A DNA stretch of 64,000 nucleotides from Rotaria socialis (lineage: Eukaryota > Rotifera > Eurotatoria > Philodinida > Philodinidae). A program made the translations under genes and the position numbers. Each line of letters starts with the position of its first letter. Within the stretch, counting starts at the first letter, position 1. Positions 24,001 to 36,076 of this stretch are shown here, piece by piece. Below the pieces are notes generated by a model. The model was not told the DNA's origin, searched no databases, and saw only the letters and a program-made list of their open reading frames with translations. Location of the stretch: contig CAJNYU010004083.1 of assembly GCA_905331475.1 (NCBI GenBank), positions 110,083-174,082 on the forward strand, read 5' to 3'.

Positions 24001-24370
24001 TTCAACCAACTTTTAGTCAATTACAATCTTCCCCGATGATTTCTGTCGTTTTTATCTAAAAAAATATTTACATACTTCACATAAATTAGCTACATAACTC
24101 ATCATGTAAACTGAAAGATAATGTCATCAGCTGTTAATTTCTACGTCGTACGCGTTTTTGAAGATAACTCATTGAATCTGATAATATCTCTTACATACAT
24201 ATTCTTCATATTTCGTTTTTAGACACGATAAAACTGTGACAGCTACACGAAAAAGCTGCAAATGGCGTTTATATTATTGATTTAAATATTGATAAGAATA
24301 AAAGAAATAACGCACGACGAGTATACTCAATATTCGATCATTTATTATCTGAAGGCTGCAACAAGAAAAC
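21077..24370. other. Intergenic stretch, no gene seen
   Basis: Over 3 kb without a supported exon. Short open frames lack any family feature. Between about 21585 and 21770 the phrase 'tagacccagttt' and variants recur three or four times, and a G/C-rich inverted pair (GTGTGGGTG and GCCCCACAC) lies at about 21822-21846. These look like old repeat debris. Confidence 0.45.
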
Positions 24371-25337
24371 ATGACAAGTATATTATTCATATATCCTTTG
24401 CTGCTTGCCATGGTTAATTCTCAATCACCGTGTGATGAACTATCATTAGTTGATCGAGCTGAATGGGGTGCACAAGAACCATCGGCAATAACCAATCTAA
24501 CAAGCAAACCTCTTTCATTTGTTGTCATGCATCATTCGTATTATCCTCTAAGGTAGGTATATATATATATATATGTTGTAGACAAAATTGGAATTAATTC
24601 CAATTTTGCCTACAACATATATATATATATCCTATAGAAAAATAATTAGACTAAATTGACTATATTTATAGTTGTTATGATGATGACTCATGTATTGAAC
24701 GAGTAAAAGATATTCAAGATTTTCATCAAAACACTCAAAATTGGGACGATATTGGCTTTCATTTTTTAGTTGGTGAAAACGGAAAAGTTTATGAAGGTCG
24801 AGGATGGAATCGACAAGCTGCCCATTCAACCGGATGGAATAATGGCGCTTACGGTAACAAAATAATTTTATCTAGATATTATGTGAAATACTTAGTTTCT
24901 ATCGTTCAGGTGTTTGCATTATCGGGGATTTTACAAGAGCACCTCCAAATGAAAAAGCATTAAATGCAGTACGTTTATGGATTGAGTGTGGTATTAAACT
25001 TGGCCATATCAAAGAAGATCATTATATTATTACTCATCGGCAATCCCAACGACCACATTATACGGATTGGTAATGTTTGTTTTTTTTCCGTTTCTCTAAA
25101 TGAAGGTTTTGTTTCTATTTTCGATTTAGTCCTGGTGATAATATGTTTGGTATTGTACGCAAATGGCCTCGTTTTTGTTCATTTCAAAACTCTGGAGCAC
25201 CTTTAGCTGCGAATAAAACACAAATAGCTCTTGCCACTGAGTTCTGCGAAAAACAGATCTCACCTCTGTCAGCTGCTTCAACAAATTTAGCTACGTCATT
25301 GATTATGTTTTATCTATTATTAATTCATTTTTTGTAA
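24371..25337 (+). CDS. Peptidoglycan recognition protein, amidase type, with probable GPI anchor
   Basis: Four exons (24371-24552, 24672-24853, 24910-25069, 25130-25337) encode 243 residues. PGRPs bind, and often cleave, bacterial peptidoglycan (N-acetylmuramoyl-L-alanine amidase, a zinc enzyme of the T7 lysozyme fold). A signal peptide (residues 1-18) is followed by RAEWGAQEP, the family's RxxWGA signature. Zinc ligands are H54 in VVMHHS, H164 in ITHRQ and C175 in DCPGD. The cores WDDIGFHFLVGENGKVYEGRGW and GVCIIGDF are typical. Two oddities: the catalytic tyrosine of the DIGY motif is Phe90, and the H164-C175 spacing is longer than the usual eight residues. The C-terminus, after small residues SAAS, is a hydrophobic tail LATSLIMFYLLLIHFL ending the protein, as in GPI-anchored proteins. 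Intron 1 carries a 70-bp palindrome. Confidence 0.88.
24561..24630. mobile_element. 70-bp palindromic element in the PGRP intron
   Basis: The arms 24561-24595 and 24596-24630 are inverted repeats differing at one position in 35, with no spacer. Each arm is a TA run followed by TGTTGTAG-x-CAAAATTGGAATT. The outer part (TATATGTTGT-R-G-x-CAAAATT) recurs as the terminus of the larger palindromic element at 47.7-48.1 kb. It sits inside an intron next to TA-rich sequence, consistent with insertion at TA. I read it as a MITE or fold-back element; no coding capacity. Confidence 0.6.
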
Positions 25338-25448
25338 AGCAAAACCGTTTTGTTCACTGCGTTCGAAATTTTATTTAATAAATATAACTTTAAAAAAAGA
25401 CAAGAACAACAACCATAACAATGAGTTGAACAAAACTTAGATCGTTAT

Positions 25449-27711
25449 TTATAACCATATATGAATTGAATTCGTATATGTATCAATCGACAATTTAATT
25501 TCATGTAAAATATTATGTCGCCGAAACCAGTCATACATATCTTGGGTAGTAAAATTTTTTTTATCATTATCACATTCGAGACCAATATGAAGGTATTGAA
25601 GCAATTTCATATGTTGCATGAATGCTGGAATGGCATCACGAAAATCTTCAAAATGTGGTAAACAAGCGGAAAATGTTTTCAAATGAGGAAAATTATAACG
25701 TATGGCTTCGACTGTGTCATAAGACATAACACCATCATACAATAAATTGAAATATTGAAGACGTTGACGTAACAATAATAATAAGCGTTCGTTTCGTCCT
25801 TGAATTAGTTGTTTTACTAATATACGTTGATTATTTGTTATAGTCAATTTATTCATATTTGACAGACCTGAATATAGCAGAGAATTTTCTTTTTTCGATA
25901 TTCGAGCTATTTCACTATGAACGATTGTTAATATAACTTGTGTGAATATTTTAGAAATGACTGAAGTACTAAACAAAAGAGTTCCATTTTTTTGCATGTG
26001 TGCAATTCGAGCCGGCAAATCTAGCTAGGACCTCATAGTAACTTTTCCTTGTAGGACAAACTAATGATCGAAACGCAAACCAATCAATCGATACGTATTC
26101 TTTGTATTTCAATTCACGGGAAGCACTACAAATCCATATTCAGTCTGCTTTTTTCTCGTCTTTATACGAATTTGCAATAAACTTACATAAGATAAGTTCA
26201 TATAATGTTGCCATAGTGTGACATTTACCATCCAATACTAAATGTTTAATATGATCAAGATTAATTATTTTTTCGATGTACAATCGAAATAGAGCACTTG
26301 ATGCATGTTGTTCAAATCGTACTGTTAATGTATCAACATTAGGAAAATAACGTGAAATTTTATCTAATTCATATCGCATTTGTTTATTGTCATAAACCGT
26401 TAAGAGTAAACGACTAACATGTTCATAGGTATTTTCTATTACTAATGACGAATTTATGTTATCTTTTGAAGTCGAAACAATATCAATGGAATGACCCCAT
26501 CTTGAAAAGACAAAAATCAAGCACTGAGAATATAAAAATCTGCTTACTTACTGATTGGAAAATTTTTCATCAGGATACGGATTTGAATAGAAGATTAAGT
26601 GAAGATCATTTTTATCTTGATAAAAATCTGCTACAAATCCTATTTGACGTTCAATCCAAAAAGAATCATTTTTAAATGATAATAAATGAGGATAGAGTTC
26701 GTCAAGATCTACTGATGTTAAATACCATAATTCACTGTAGAATTGAAATTTTGTTAATAATGGCCAATAGTTACTTATAATCATTTGCCATTTATCACTA
26801 TTAACATAATCGAAACCTATTCGAAACAAATATATTTATTTAACGTTTTCTCTAACATATTGATCTAGTTAATCTACTATGAATTTCTACAAACCTTCGT
26901 CACAAACAAGTGATAATGAAAATCTCTGAATATTTTCAAAGAAAGGAAATAATACAAGAAGATAATCAAACCGAATACTAAATGCTCGTAATTTTAAATC
27001 TTTAATCAATAATGGATTTTCGATTAAATTATTTGATGATAAAATAACATTACGTGGCATTGAAAGTGTATTAATTGAAAGTTTTTCCAATAGACAAAAA
27101 TGATTAAGAATACTTAAAAAACATAAATAATCACATGAATCAATTTTTAAACTTTGTATAAACGAATATGAATCTTTCGAAATGAAATTCTGATGAAATT
27201 GACTTAAACAACAATAATCTATTGTTGGTTTCGAATAGAGAATTGTTTGTATTGTATTTACATCATATGAATGCATATATTTCGATTGGATATCAATCAT
27301 TTTTACATTTTGTATATCATTAACAATGATATTTAATTCAATTGGTGATGGTTCAATTAAACGTAAACAACTTAGATAAGTAAAATCATGTGTCAATGAA
27401 TATTTCTGCAAAAAATCATTTATTTCACCAGGTGTTTGTCTATTGGATAATATTAATTCATGAATCATATGTGAATAGTATGGAATAATATCTGACATAG
27501 CAAAATTATACATAGACAATGAAGCGTGTGCAAGAGATAGATTCAAAATTGATGAATAATTATCTCCGACTTGTCGAATCAAATACATTTCAGTCATTAT
27601 CGAATTTATACGTGTATTTTTGATTTTTTTAAATGCATAAAAGGCTTCCAACGGTGATACATAGGATAGAATAAGAAACCATATTTCACCGGGCAAATCT
27701 TCGAGTTTCAT
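25449..27711 (-). CDS. F-box protein of a bdelloid-expanded family
   Basis: The four-exon model is 27711-26895, 26816-26552, 26500-26187 and 26020-25449, giving 655 residues. The N-terminus MKLEDLPGEIWFLILSYVSP is a clear F-box, which binds SKP1 in SCF ubiquitin ligases. The rest is a long series of irregular leucine-rich units (LSCLRLIEP, YLCFLSILNHFCLLEKLSIN, IKDLKLRAFSI, FPNVDTLTVRF, LQYLHIGLECD) likely to form the substrate-binding domain. Introns 1-3 are 78, 51 and 166 bp. If the last intron is retained the protein ends at 26140 after 480 residues (KKAD), so two isoforms are possible; the long open last exon and its good GTAAGT donor favour the 655-residue form. Substrate unknown. Confidence 0.75.
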
Positions 27712-28161
27712 TTCTAGAAAATATATAGATGTAAAACAATCGATTAGAAACCAAATTATAATTGGCCCTAAGAGACAGTCTTTATTTTACAAAAAACTCA
27801 GATCAGTGATGCATCCTTCTTTAACGCCGTAAATGCATGGACGATACGGAACCTCAATCGAGAATTCTCCAGATCAGTATTTACAGTTTTAAAAGCATTA
27901 TTAATAAATCATCATAAATAGAATTATATTTTAAATAACTTCTTTCTTTTTTTCCTAAGCCATGCAAAACCAATGGCATTATTTCTTATCTATTTAACAT
28001 TTTCATGATGAAATATCACCATATCAGGGAATAATTAAACACGCACGACGATATATAAAAAAAATACAATTTTATTGCTTATAGTTTTAATGAAGATTGA
28101 AAATTTTCTTTACAATAATTTCACAAATGTTGGATATTATAAATATTAAAAATAAACTGCA
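27712..28161. other. Intergenic gap between F-box and ATG4 genes
   Basis: No exon seen. Holds the F-box promoter side and the ATG4 3' end. Confidence 0.4.
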
Positions 28162-29839
28162 TTAAACAAGTTCAAAATCATCATCCGAATTTAAGGAAAG
28201 CACTAGAAAGAGAGAGAGAGAGAGAAACAACAGATTTTCGTAATAAACTAGATAGAATGTATATATTTACCTTCATGATCGCCCGTTTTTTGTGCTAGGA
28301 CATCAAACGGATTCGTTTCACATATTTCAAACATAGGTCTTACGGGAAGATACTAAAAATATTTTTCTCATTTTAATTTAAATCAAAATATTTTCTTCTT
28401 AATTTACTTGTCTTAATTTTGATATCAAATCATCAAATTCATTTTCAGTTTTACAAGCAAATGCCTAGAATAGAAGTAAATCAACACTACGATTATAGTT
28501 CATCATTTTCTTACTAGAGCAAGCGACGGATCAAGTCCAGAAAATTTCATCCTATTAACTTTATCACAATGATATGATGAATCATCAAAACTATTCATTG
28601 CATCGATATGTGGTTGTGTGACATGTGGATCCAAATACAAAAGTTCATCGCTCTCTAAATAGCCAATAAAATAATGTGCATGATTTGGTTTTCCACCAAT
28701 AAATCCAAGCGTTTGTGGCAATCGAAAACATAATTTTATTTGATCAAGATATTCAACATTAACATCATTTAAGCCTAATCTCAAAGGAATAATAATCACT
28801 AATGGTTTCCAAAGTGTTTGTGTATCATTTGATTTTTTTATTAAATTAGGTATGTTCGAACTGATTTGACATAGTTTTCCTAGAAAATAAAAATAAGATT
28901 AATTTTCTTTTTTTCAAAAGTTAACGTACGTATTTCATCAAGTATCAATGTATTATCCATGGCAACATGTACATGAATTTGTTTTTCAAATTCATTTGAA
29001 GCTATTCGACTAAAGAAACAAATTAGTCGAGTTCTTTTTCTCTGCGTGTCACTAATTAAAACTTGATCTACCGAAGTACTTGTGCAATTGTATTCGGACC
29101 AAACCATTGTCCAACACTTTTCCCCTCGGAATCACCCATTTGAACTAGAATAGATAGATACAAAAACAACACTTTCAATAAATCTATTCACTAACTCTAC
29201 AAACCGATTTGATGAATAGAATATGATGAATGGCGTTTATCAATAAACATATTTAGAATTTCCCAATAGATTGGATCAGTTATCTTTGAGCGCCATCGAA
29301 AATCTAATTCAATTCAATGTTTAGTTTCATGTTTTTTCTTGAAAACAAATTTACATACATCTGCCCGCTGGCAAAAAAAATCGAAGATAAGCTTCAGCAA
29401 ACATCATTTGACCACAACGCATCATACAGCCCCAGCCTGTATCACGTGTAGGACCCGATGGACCACCTAAAAATATAAATTTCCTATTTGCAAAGGTGTT
29501 TATTTTATCTTTTGTCTAACCAATCGGAGCAAATCCATTTCGATAGGTAAACCAAAATCGACTTAGAGCATCATCAGTGATGGCATGCATATCTAATAAT
29601 AATAATTGAAAATAAAATGTAGATAAAATAAATGAATTTCTATTTTAATTAATCACCATTTGGAGTTTTATATGTAACACCAAGAATACATATTTCCGCA
29701 TCTATATCAGACAGAGTATTATTGTCTGTGTCATTTCTTTCGAACATAGACGCAGCGAAGCTAAGCGCTAGAAAAAAAAGACGAATTTTCAAAAGAATTC
29801 AATTTTTGTTCGATGTTTTATCTCACCTGCACTATTCAT
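28162..29839 (-). CDS. ATG4: Cysteine protease ATG4 (autophagy)
   Basis: ATG4 cleaves the C-terminus of ATG8/LC3 and delipidates it during autophagy. I assemble eleven short exons: 29839-29827, 29767-29657, 29592-29521, 29466-29359, 29303-29205, 29144-29072, 29009-28930, 28879-28515, 28464-28408, 28352-28271 and 28202-28162, totalling 366 residues. All phases agree. Landmarks in order are SRFWFTYRNGFAPIGG, DTGWGCMMRCGQMM with the nucleophile Cys, SSYSIHQI, GEGKSVGQWFGPNT, HVAMDNT, IIIPLRLGLNDVN, GGKPNHAHYFIG, and YLDPHVTQ with catalytic Asp and His. The end DDDFELV is a C-terminal LC3-interacting motif as in ATG4B. The start MNSAALSF is the nearest ATG; the frame stays open upstream for about 60 codons with a hydrophobic segment, so a longer N-terminus is possible. 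A (GA)n run lies in the last intron. Confidence 0.92.
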
Positions 29840-30308
29840 AGTTTGCAAGAATCTGTAGCGATAACCATAAATTTGTGCATAAAAATAGCACTCTCGAAGG
29901 AGAGAGTAAAAATACGAAAATAAACGAAATTTATAACAAATAACAATGAATATAAACAATAGAACAAAGGTTAACAGCATGTAAATACCAGGATTATGAA
30001 AAATATACGAGTTCAATAAGGATTTAGATTGGCATTATTTATTATTCAATAAAAATATTCTTCTATTAAATAAGAAAAAAACTCGTGAGAAAAAAGCAGA
30101 ATACTAAATGATTCATAGTTCTGTCAGCAGATAAAAAAAACGTTAGTGAAAAAAAAGTGAGGTCGCTAGTAATCGATGGCATCATATGTAAAATCTACAT
30201 CTAACTACATAAGACATTTTTTCATTATGACAATTAACATTAACACGTGCAAAATTAGAAAAAAGATAAAAATTATTAGTGTCATCATCTTCAATCATTC
30301 CTCGTTTA

Positions 30309-32616
30309 TTAATGTTTTGCACATGCACCTTGATGACATTTTGGAATTGATGGTGGTACATCCATAGCTGCACTACCAGCAAAAAATCCACATGGCTGTA
30401 AACGGAATCCAACAGTTTCAACGGGCATTACAGGCCAGTCTTCAGGACGAACAACATGATTAACACCGAACGTATACCATGTAACAAGATCACATTCGAC
30501 TAGTGAATCATTTTTATGTTTTTCACTATAAATAGCAACACCATCTTCATCACCTTTACATTGATTAGGAAATCGGCCAGCTGCATATAATTCGTCTGGA
30601 TGATATTGTGTTCCCCATAAATGATAACGTGTAAGTGCACTTCGGCCACCTTGTGTTGAATTTATATCACACAAAGGATAACATGCTGGTCCTGATGCAG
30701 TTAGTTTATAGGCAACTGGTTGATTAACATGATTTTTAACTTGAGGGTTAATGATTTTCCAAAAACGTCCTTTAGTGGCATCATGTAATCGACGTGCTTC
30801 ACCAACAGTTTTCAAAACAGTTTCTTTTGCTATCCAACCATTACCAGCTGGATTATCGGGTCCAAGTGGCATCGTTTCACAATTGACTTCAACAAGCGAA
30901 TTTTTTACTCCATCAAGCATCCAATCAAGACGCATATTGAAAAAATGTTGATGATGTGGACCATATACACCTTCAGCAACCAGTCCACCGGAAAGAGGCG
31001 TTTTTCCATTTTCAATGGCACCTAAAATGCGTTTTGTTTTTATAATTTTCTTTTCTCATGCAAAATAACTTTTTTCTTTTTATTGGCTTACCTGGCGCGA
31101 TAATACCAGTAAGTTTGGCTTCAAACTGAATAGTACCATCAAGCATAAAATACCAAAATAAACCATATTCATAATTTCCTACTGTAATTATACACGAAAC
31201 AACAAGACGTCTTGCACGGCGACATTGAGAACGTTGATAAACAAATCTAGAATGAAATAGGATTCTTATAAAAATAGATTTAGAAGAAAAGTGTCACGCT
31301 GTTACTCAGAATGCTTCCAAAGTATTCCAGTATCTTCTTCATGTATACAAATAGCATTCTTTACTAATAAAGCTTGACCTCGATTATTATTGAGAATAGC
31401 ATCCAGATATCGAATTTCTCCCAGACAATCACATCCCAATACTAAACTATTTGTTAATAGACCCATACCAGCTTCGCCAACATCAAATGCATTTTTATAA
31501 CTATGTCCAGCACTTGTATCACCATACGGTACCCACATTTCACTGATAGCTGCTCGATAGAGAATAGGTCTCCAACGATTTTGATCAAAATATTCAATCA
31601 TATTTATTGTAAGTGCTAAACAAAGTTCTATTTTATAAAGCAAACGAAGAAAACATAATCAGTAGTTCTAACCTTCTCGAACATTAAATCCAACTCGAAA
31701 ACGCCATTTTTGCCATGAAATGACATTATCATTTACTTGAAATGATGGACCTTCTGGTTGAGTAATAACAAAAGGTTTAAGATCTTTACGAACACCATCC
31801 GGAAAATAAGGTACATTATCTGGTGCTTTGATACCTTCTGGATCGTAATTACCAGATTTCGGAGGTAATGGTATAACTTGATGATCTTCAACCTCAACAG
31901 TAAATGAATCTAAATCAACAGTGATAACAAGACCGTCGATATGATGAGCATAATAATTATCGGCTTCCGATTTTCTCACGGCAGCATAGGGCCGAAAGAT
32001 TCGTCGTTTCGCTGGTGAATCTCGTTCATCCCGATAGCCAGATGAAAATGGATAGAAAACGACATCTTCTATTTTAATATTTCGTTTAGCTAATGCAGCT
32101 AGCATAGCTTCACTTGAGCGTAGAGTAATATCAGCTTCGATCATTTCATCAAATGTTAAACTAGGCTGAACACCTTTAAATTCAGTACAATTTTCAACAG
32201 TTTTTTTAATTAAATCAACAACAAATTCATAAGTTGTTCGACCTTTAGGATCACGCACTACTGCAGTTACCGACCTTTCTAATAGGTCATTTGGTTTATA
32301 GTTACGGACATATTCTTTATCTGTTGGTTCATTTAGAATAATGTTAATAATACGCATATAACTTTGGAAACTTTCTGATGTTGCAAGCAATCGTGTTGTT
32401 AAATTCATTTCATCTAATGAAAATGCAAAAATATGAGCCAGTTTTCTTCTTCTACCTATATGTATATTTACCAGCATTTAATGGATCCAATGGATGTTTT
32501 ATTGGTGATGAAACTCCATCGGGAATAATATTTGATGGTGGAACCATCGCTTTCTCATCCGGATGAGTTGGAAGTTGTGAAGAATTTGCTGCCAATTGCT
32601 CTGTTGATTCCATCAT
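30309..32616 (-). CDS. Copper-containing primary amine oxidase (topaquinone type)
   Basis: Five exons, 32616-32472, 32413-31673, 31627-31306, 31246-31092 and 31021-30309, encode 691 residues. The enzyme oxidises primary amines to aldehydes with release of ammonia and hydrogen peroxide. [10 protein letters not shown] near the start of the mature fold is a strong family motif. The cofactor tyrosine is Y428 in GNYEYG; the copper ligands are H478 and H480 (HHQHFF) and H643 (VNHVV). The catalytic-base region is [10 protein letters not shown], followed by [12 protein letters not shown] and [10 protein letters not shown]. There is no signal peptide or N-terminal membrane anchor, unlike the vertebrate VAP-1/AOC enzymes; length and start resemble the soluble microbial, fungal and peroxisomal enzymes. 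This suggests either a separate ancient lineage or horizontal transfer. The choice between ATGs at 32616 and 32613 is immaterial. Confidence 0.93.
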
Positions 32617-33068
32617 GATTAGTTTACAGCCAAAGACTTATCTAAATTTTCAATAGAAAACAATAGTAGAAAGTACAATAACTAGTTTTCTATCGAGGCT
32701 TTTCTTATTTCTTATTTTTGTGACACGCAAAAAAAAAACGAGTACTAAGTGCGTGCTCGGTTGATATCAATTTGCTCGAGTAGTGGAGATTAGCTGTGCG
32801 CCTTCAGCTACCTCTTATCATTTATATACTTTACTTCGTTCTTTGGTTAGCAGTTTTTTTTCTTCGTGGCGCAGAAGAAAAACAACGAACAACAGCTGAA
32901 GCCTAGTCGGTCATGCAATGACTTATATTTTATCGCTTTTTCTGTTTTATCACGATGAGAGACGAAAGAGCATTGCAGCTATGTTAATAACCATTGTTTA
33001 TTGGAATAAAATGAATGACTAGTGACACAGAGGAGAGAGAAAAACAGAAGTCAAAATAAATTTATTTA
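32617..33068. other. Intergenic gap, likely amine oxidase promoter
   Basis: No exon seen over about 450 bases. Confidence 0.4.
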
Positions 33069-34142
33069 TTAAACTAAAATTAAAACAACTTCGGCATTAT
33101 TTTTATTCGAAATAATCTTTGGATAATCTTCATAAATTGTACTGACATATTCGTTCGCAAGAATATGTTGATCAATACAATTGTAATCATTTAATTTTAC
33201 TGAGTCCGTCGTTGAAATAGTTGATGGCGTACGTTCATGTCTATGTATTGTAAATATAGGTGGATTTGACGAGAGATCTTTTTCATCGGTAAACGTATGT
33301 GTACGTGCATTACGTAATAAACACCATAGTAGAAAAAGAAATAACATAAAAAGTAAACTTATTAATAGAATTAGTATTAAAAAATATTGATTTGAACGTT
33401 TATTGAATAGAGGAATGGATTTAGACGGTAAACAACGTTGCGAATCATAAGAACAATTAGATGTTGTATCAATACAATAATCATTATTTTTATAGAGTTT
33501 AAACGGTGTTGTGCCCGGACGACAAATACATCGTTTTTCATAACAAATAGACGTACGTTTATTACATTTACTACAAGTTGTTGTTATTGTTGTATTATTA
33601 TTATTATTATTTATTGAATTTTCGTATTCAATATGAAATTTAAATATATCAGAAGGTTTTAATCGATAAGTTTTTGAATTCAATTTAAACGAACAATTCG
33701 ATAATAAAATATTATATTCGCCTATATAAAGTAATGAAACGTTTGGCATGAATAGAATTGTTTTTAAATAAAGATTAGTTCTTGTTGATTCATGATTTTT
33801 TCTCGTTAAAAAATTTGTTATCGTTGATGCACATTGTGTAAATGATAAGTATGATTTTGAAGAAAAATATTCAGGATATTTACATTGAACAAAAAATGGT
33901 ACCAAAGCAGCCGACGGAAATAAATTTGTATAGATATGGCCAGGTATTAGAGAAGCATTCGATGATAGGGAATAAACAGCTTGAATATGTAGCGTACGAG
34001 AATCATTCGATGACCAAAGTAGATTTAAGTATTGTTTATAGAGATTTAATGAGTATGTACAATTTTCAAGATAGATTATAGTAGCAGATGCTTGATTAAG
34101 CGTAAAGGCAGTTATAAGTAGATACCAATGTAGAGAGTTCAT
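33069..34142 (-). CDS. Single-pass type I membrane protein with a Cys-rich juxtamembrane region
   Basis: An uninterrupted 357-residue frame. I do not recognise the family. Residues 1-20 (LLITAFTLNQASA) are a signal peptide. The ectodomain, about 20-250, has many N-glycosylation sequons (NCT, NDS, NAS, NVS, NCS) and a run of Asn at about 183-188. It ends in a small cysteine-rich EGF-like module: CSKCNKRTSICYEKRCICRPG followed by two more cysteine pairs. A strong transmembrane helix (YFLILILLISLLFMLFLFLL) lies at about 254-274. The cytoplasmic tail of about 80 residues has Ser/Thr-rich ERTPSTISTTDS and tyrosines (NEYVSTIYEDYPKI) that could be phosphorylated. It may be a surface receptor or adhesion protein. 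The lack of introns is unusual for this window. Confidence 0.7.
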   Translation of the reverse strand: MNSLHWYLLITAFTLNQASATIIYLENCTYSLNLYKQYLNLLWSSNDSRTLHIQAVYSLSSNASLIPGHIYTNLFPSAALVPFFVQCKYPEYFSSKSYLSFTQCASTITNFLTRKNHESTRTNLYLKTILFMPNVSLLYIGEYNILLSNCSFKLNSKTYRLKPSDIFKFHIEYENSINNNNNNTTITTTCSKCNKRTSICYEKRCICRPGTTPFKLYKNNDYCIDTTSNCSYDSQRCLPSKSIPLFNKRSNQYFLILILLISLLFMLFLFLLWCLLRNARTHTFTDEKDLSSNPPIFTIHRHERTPSTISTTDSVKLNDYNCIDQHILANEYVSTIYEDYPKIISNKNNAEVVLILV

Positions 34143-36076
34143 ATCGGTCTAAAATAGAATAGAAGAGATAGTTAATCGATTCACGAGGGAAAAAAACTTG
34201 TACAGTGCTACTGATAGAGTATAATAATAATGAGCCCATATATTTAATCAATGTTTATATATGTATTGTATGCATGTATGCACACACAATGTTCCAGCGA
34301 TCATGCTGCTAGTTCTAGCCACTTGAATCGAACAGTGCACGCGAGTATACATAAATATACAATATACTGGCCTTGCATTGGGGTATATAGTCTGAGAGAC
34401 AGAGAGAGAGAGAGAGAGAGAGCATTGATTATTAAAGAACAGAACAATAGACGAGGAGAAGAAGAGAAATAGAACGAGGGAGCTTATTATTGTTTCGTTT
34501 GTATGACTTGTTGTCGGTCAACTGATCTTCAATCTTAAATAGAACAATCTTTCATAATATACAAATACAACAACTGAATCCAGAGAAATAAATCCACACT
34601 CATACCATTTAATAAAAAACATCGATGAATGCGATCTTTTTTTATGTCGCACTAAAAGACAAGTAATCGATGGTTACTTTGCATCAGCTTAAACAGTCAT
34701 TCTCTCACTCTGCCTATTGTTTCTAATGTGTGTATATCTCACGGATGACAAACCCATACACCACAGCTTGCATACATTAAAGAAGAAAAAAAAGCTCCGT
34801 TCAATTGCTTTGTACCGTTATGATCAGCTCTTTGCATGCATATGGTACCGAGAGGATACAAGACGACGAAAGAAGCAATTCAATTACTTTTTATATTATA
34901 TCCTTTCTTTCTTTTCGTCGATAGGTGTTCATCAAACAAATGAGCCACTTCACACTTATATGAAATAGACATACTAACAGCAAAACAGATCTACAATTGA
35001 TGAAATTCGAGTAGTTGCTACACGAGAAATAGACATAAGTAAAGAAAAGCAAAACGATCAATTGTCAAGTGAGCTATATAGAGAAGAACTAATCAAGAAA
35101 TTGAGATGAAATTAAACTATCGTAAAATAGTGACGACAGAACTATGAGTACTTTCTATCATCAGCATTACAAAAAAAAAGACGAAATCTTCAGGCATCAC
35201 CTATTTGTGTTTTTTTTTCGTTTATGTTCAATAGCCTATAGCATTCGGTCAGATATACACATACATTTACAGTTCAATATTTTACTCGAATGATTTGCCC
35301 AATAGAAATAAGCTTTCGTAGTTTACATTCTAAAGAATCATTTCTTTTCTCGTATCAAATAGGTTCAATACGTTTCATTGCACACATTTGAATAGAATTC
35401 AATCTCTGATTTCTTAACACGTAATGCTTCGCGATATCAATAGTGTCGAATTCTGTTAAGATTTATTTCATCGGATATTCTATATGGATTAATATCCAGA
35501 ATTTCAATGTCTAATTAAGAACAAAGGATTATTCGTCAAAACTAAAACGAATTAAGCGAACCGATCAGTACACTTATATATCACATGGAGTCTTCTCATT
35601 TTGTTTTTGTTTTGTCTACTTCACCTTATCATGGCTAAGTGTAGAACAATCGATACATGTTTTGTTTGCAATGAAATTATTGTATAAATAATAGTTCTTT
35701 GCAAGTTTTTCTTATTGATACAGGGAGAAAATGAAAATGACTTTTATTTCTTATTGATTTAGTAATAGATTTTTAATTTGTAGAAAAATTTTCAACAATA
35801 ATATAATAAAAAAAATCATATGAATCACACCTGCTGATAGTAACCTCTATTTCTTTGATCTTCCGAAAAAGATTCATCGCACACACACACACACGCGCAC
35901 ACGCGAAATCAAACAAAAAACAAAAAATTCAAGGGATATAATGTCTTATTGTGTACAAATTAGCCTGCCTGTTGGTTTGGAATGTCGTTTTAACTCGACG
36001 ATAACCGACCGATTGACTAGAACAATCAAAAAAAAGCACAGGCTCTCTCTTTCTCGTCTTTCTTTCGACATCAACA
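34143..36076. other. Intergenic stretch, no gene seen
   Basis: No exon is supported over 1.9 kb. It contains an (AG)n run near 34400-34422 and a (CA)n run near 35880-35902. Confidence 0.5.
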
